From: Deltaproteobacteria bacterium
GTDB lineage: Bacteria; Desulfobacterota; Desulfomonilia; UBA1062
Assembly: GCA_020053185.1 (NCBI GenBank)
Contig: JAGVNP010000306.1
Span: 1-6,653, forward strand
Direction of reading: 5' to 3'
Length of the DNA stretch: 6,653 nt
The notes under the pieces are model-generated. The model saw only the letters and a program-made list of their open reading frames with translations. It did not search any database and was not told the origin of the DNA. The first letter of the stretch is position 1. Each line of letters opens with the position of its first letter. A program made the position numbers and the translations under genes. This document shows positions 5,694-6,653 of this stretch, piece after piece.

Positions 5694-6653
5694 TTAATCT
5701 TCAAATACATTGGCCTGAGGATAAGCGCGGCCGATCAGACATTTGAATAAATTCAACCGGTTCAGCTGATTCGTACCCTCATAGATCTGCAACAGTTTTG
5801 AATCGCGAAGATGTTTTTCTGCCCTGTGATCATGGCGCACTCCAGCCTGACCCATCAGTTCCAATGCCATCTGGCAGTTTTTCATCCCTACATCCGTACC
5901 GACAAACTTGGCCAAAGATCCCCAACCAGAGGTGCACTGAGCTTCTTCTTCTTTCTGCCAGTCAAAGTAGAGCTTTCTGAAAAGCCAGGTTGTTAATGCC
6001 CTCTCGAAGAAAGGCGCAACAAAGGTATCCAGCACAACCTGAGGCGCATATTTGTAATAGTAGTACAAGGGTTTCCACTGTAGAACCTTGAAAAACCCGT
6101 ATATGCCATTTGCATAATTGGTCTCCACATAGGTAAGCCTTCCAATCGCAACGTTCTTATACATCTCTGCGAGCATGCATTGTGCCCACTCGTGATTGAT
6201 GAGAAGTTTTCCATCTACTTCTGTCTCAGCAGCAAATTTAAGTGCCTCTTCGAATGCTCCCCTGGCTACCCCGGTTCCAAACGCACCTACGCCAGCCCTG
6301 GACATGGACACCACGTAGTCAATCAACTGCATGGTGAGCTTTTTAAGAGGCCTTGAAAACTTGGCTTGTTGTCTTTTATCAATACAAACGTACTCATCCG
6401 GTATAAAGCAGTCCTCAAAGATGAGCTCACTTGCAGGGCATCCCTTTTGTCCCATCTTGTGCTCCTGCCTGCCAAAGGAAAAACCTTTTGTTCCATTCTC
6501 TAACGCAAACATCACTGTGTTTTCTGATGTTTTTTTCCAATCTTCAGAGACAATGAGCATATGCCATTTAGAAAGATGACCGTTCGAGATAAAAACCTTT
6601 CTCCCGTTTACAATAAAACCCCCGTCAACTTTTTTTGCAACACAGGTAAGATG
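5694..6653 (-). CDS. Acyl-CoA dehydrogenase (ACAD-1), N-terminus cut by window edge
   Basis: The frame is open to the right edge, giving 319 visible residues; roughly 130-150 N-terminal residues lie outside. An ATG at 6560 is internal, because ACAD sequence precedes it: FIVNGRKVFISNG (13-25) is the middle-domain NGxKxFITNG motif. KMGQKGCPASELIFEDCFIP (66-85) is the usual end of the middle domain. IYEGTNQLNR (290-299) holds the catalytic base Glu292, so this subunit can be active. Two features are odd. The RxQFG motif that binds the neighbour's FAD reads TEVDGKL (144-150), and QxLGGYGY reads ELMGQAGV (265-272). Between about 180 and 240 lies an extra segment of about 60 residues, rich in aromatics and including four consecutive Tyr (197-200), absent from ordinary ACADs. 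It would dehydrogenate an acyl-CoA to an enoyl-CoA, passing electrons to an electron-transfer flavoprotein, probably together with ACAD-2 (inference). Confidence 0.93.
   Translation of the reverse strand, partial: HLTCVAKKVDGGFIVNGRKVFISNGHLSKWHMLIVSEDWKKTSENTVMFALENGTKGFSFGRQEHKMGQKGCPASELIFEDCFIPDEYVCIDKRQQAKFSRPLKKLTMQLIDYVVSMSRAGVGAFGTGVARGAFEEALKFAAETEVDGKLLINHEWAQCMLAEMYKNVAIGRLTYVETNYANGIYGFFKVLQWKPLYYYYKYAPQVVLDTFVAPFFERALTTWLFRKLYFDWQKEEEAQCTSGWGSLAKFVGTDVGMKNCQMALELMGQAGVRHDHRAEKHLRDSKLLQIYEGTNQLNRLNLFKCLIGRAYPQANVFED

Noticed and set aside
6558..6560. ATG at 6560 as the true start of ACAD-1
   Set aside because: The 31 codons upstream are open and encode the conserved ACAD middle-domain motif NGRKVFISNG, so the gene continues beyond the window.
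1..6653. CRISPR arrays, tRNA/rRNA genes, insertion sequences, riboswitches
   Set aside because: Nearly the whole window is protein coding with gaps of 68 bp or less. I saw no repeat array, transposase motif or structured RNA signature.

Overview
All eight recognisable genes in this window lie on the minus strand, closely spaced, and read as one operon running from the right edge to the left edge. Gaps are 2-32 bp, apart from one 68-bp gap that holds a perfect inverted repeat. Nothing convincing is encoded on the plus strand, and no promoter or canonical terminator is visible, so the operon probably extends past both ends. Most genes have a strong AAGGAGG-type ribosome-binding site.

In order of transcription: (1) an acyl-CoA dehydrogenase (ACAD-1) lacking its N-terminus at the right edge (6653-5694); (2) a second, divergent ACAD (ACAD-2, 5681-4569); (3) a metallo-beta-lactamase-fold hydrolase (4563-3886); (4) a short-chain dehydrogenase/reductase (3817-2978); (5) a membrane-anchored protein of unknown function (2945-2205); (6) an enlarged enoyl-CoA hydratase/isomerase (2191-1175); (7) a protein with a 2[4Fe-4S] ferredoxin domain fused to a nitroreductase domain (1172-291); (8) the first 89 residues of a secreted protein that runs off the left edge (267-1).

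The set looks like a beta-oxidation-type pathway: acyl-CoA dehydrogenation (ACADs), hydration (crotonase), alcohol oxidation (SDR) and perhaps thioester or ester hydrolysis (MBL fold). Two exported or membrane-anchored proteins and a ferredoxin-linked flavoprotein accompany it. No thiolase or CoA ligase is visible. The substrate cannot be read from the sequence. Envelope proteins encoded with CoA enzymes, and insertions in two of the enzymes, suggest a bulky or hydrophobic acyl compound, which is an inference.

The host is probably an anaerobic or facultative bacterium. Ferredoxin-nitroreductase fusions and clusters of several ACADs are common in Desulfobacterota (sulfate-reducing and syntrophic 'Deltaproteobacteria'), so that group is my best guess; a taxonomic assignment was not possible from the sequence alone.

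The most interesting signal is that the two adjacent ACADs look complementary. ACAD-1 keeps the catalytic Glu (YEGT) but has lost the motifs that normally bind the neighbouring subunit's FAD. ACAD-2 has lost the catalytic Glu and the EPxAGSD-type motif but keeps the Arg and the QLLGGYGY motif. This is the pattern expected of an obligate heteromeric ACAD with one composite active site per heterodimer.
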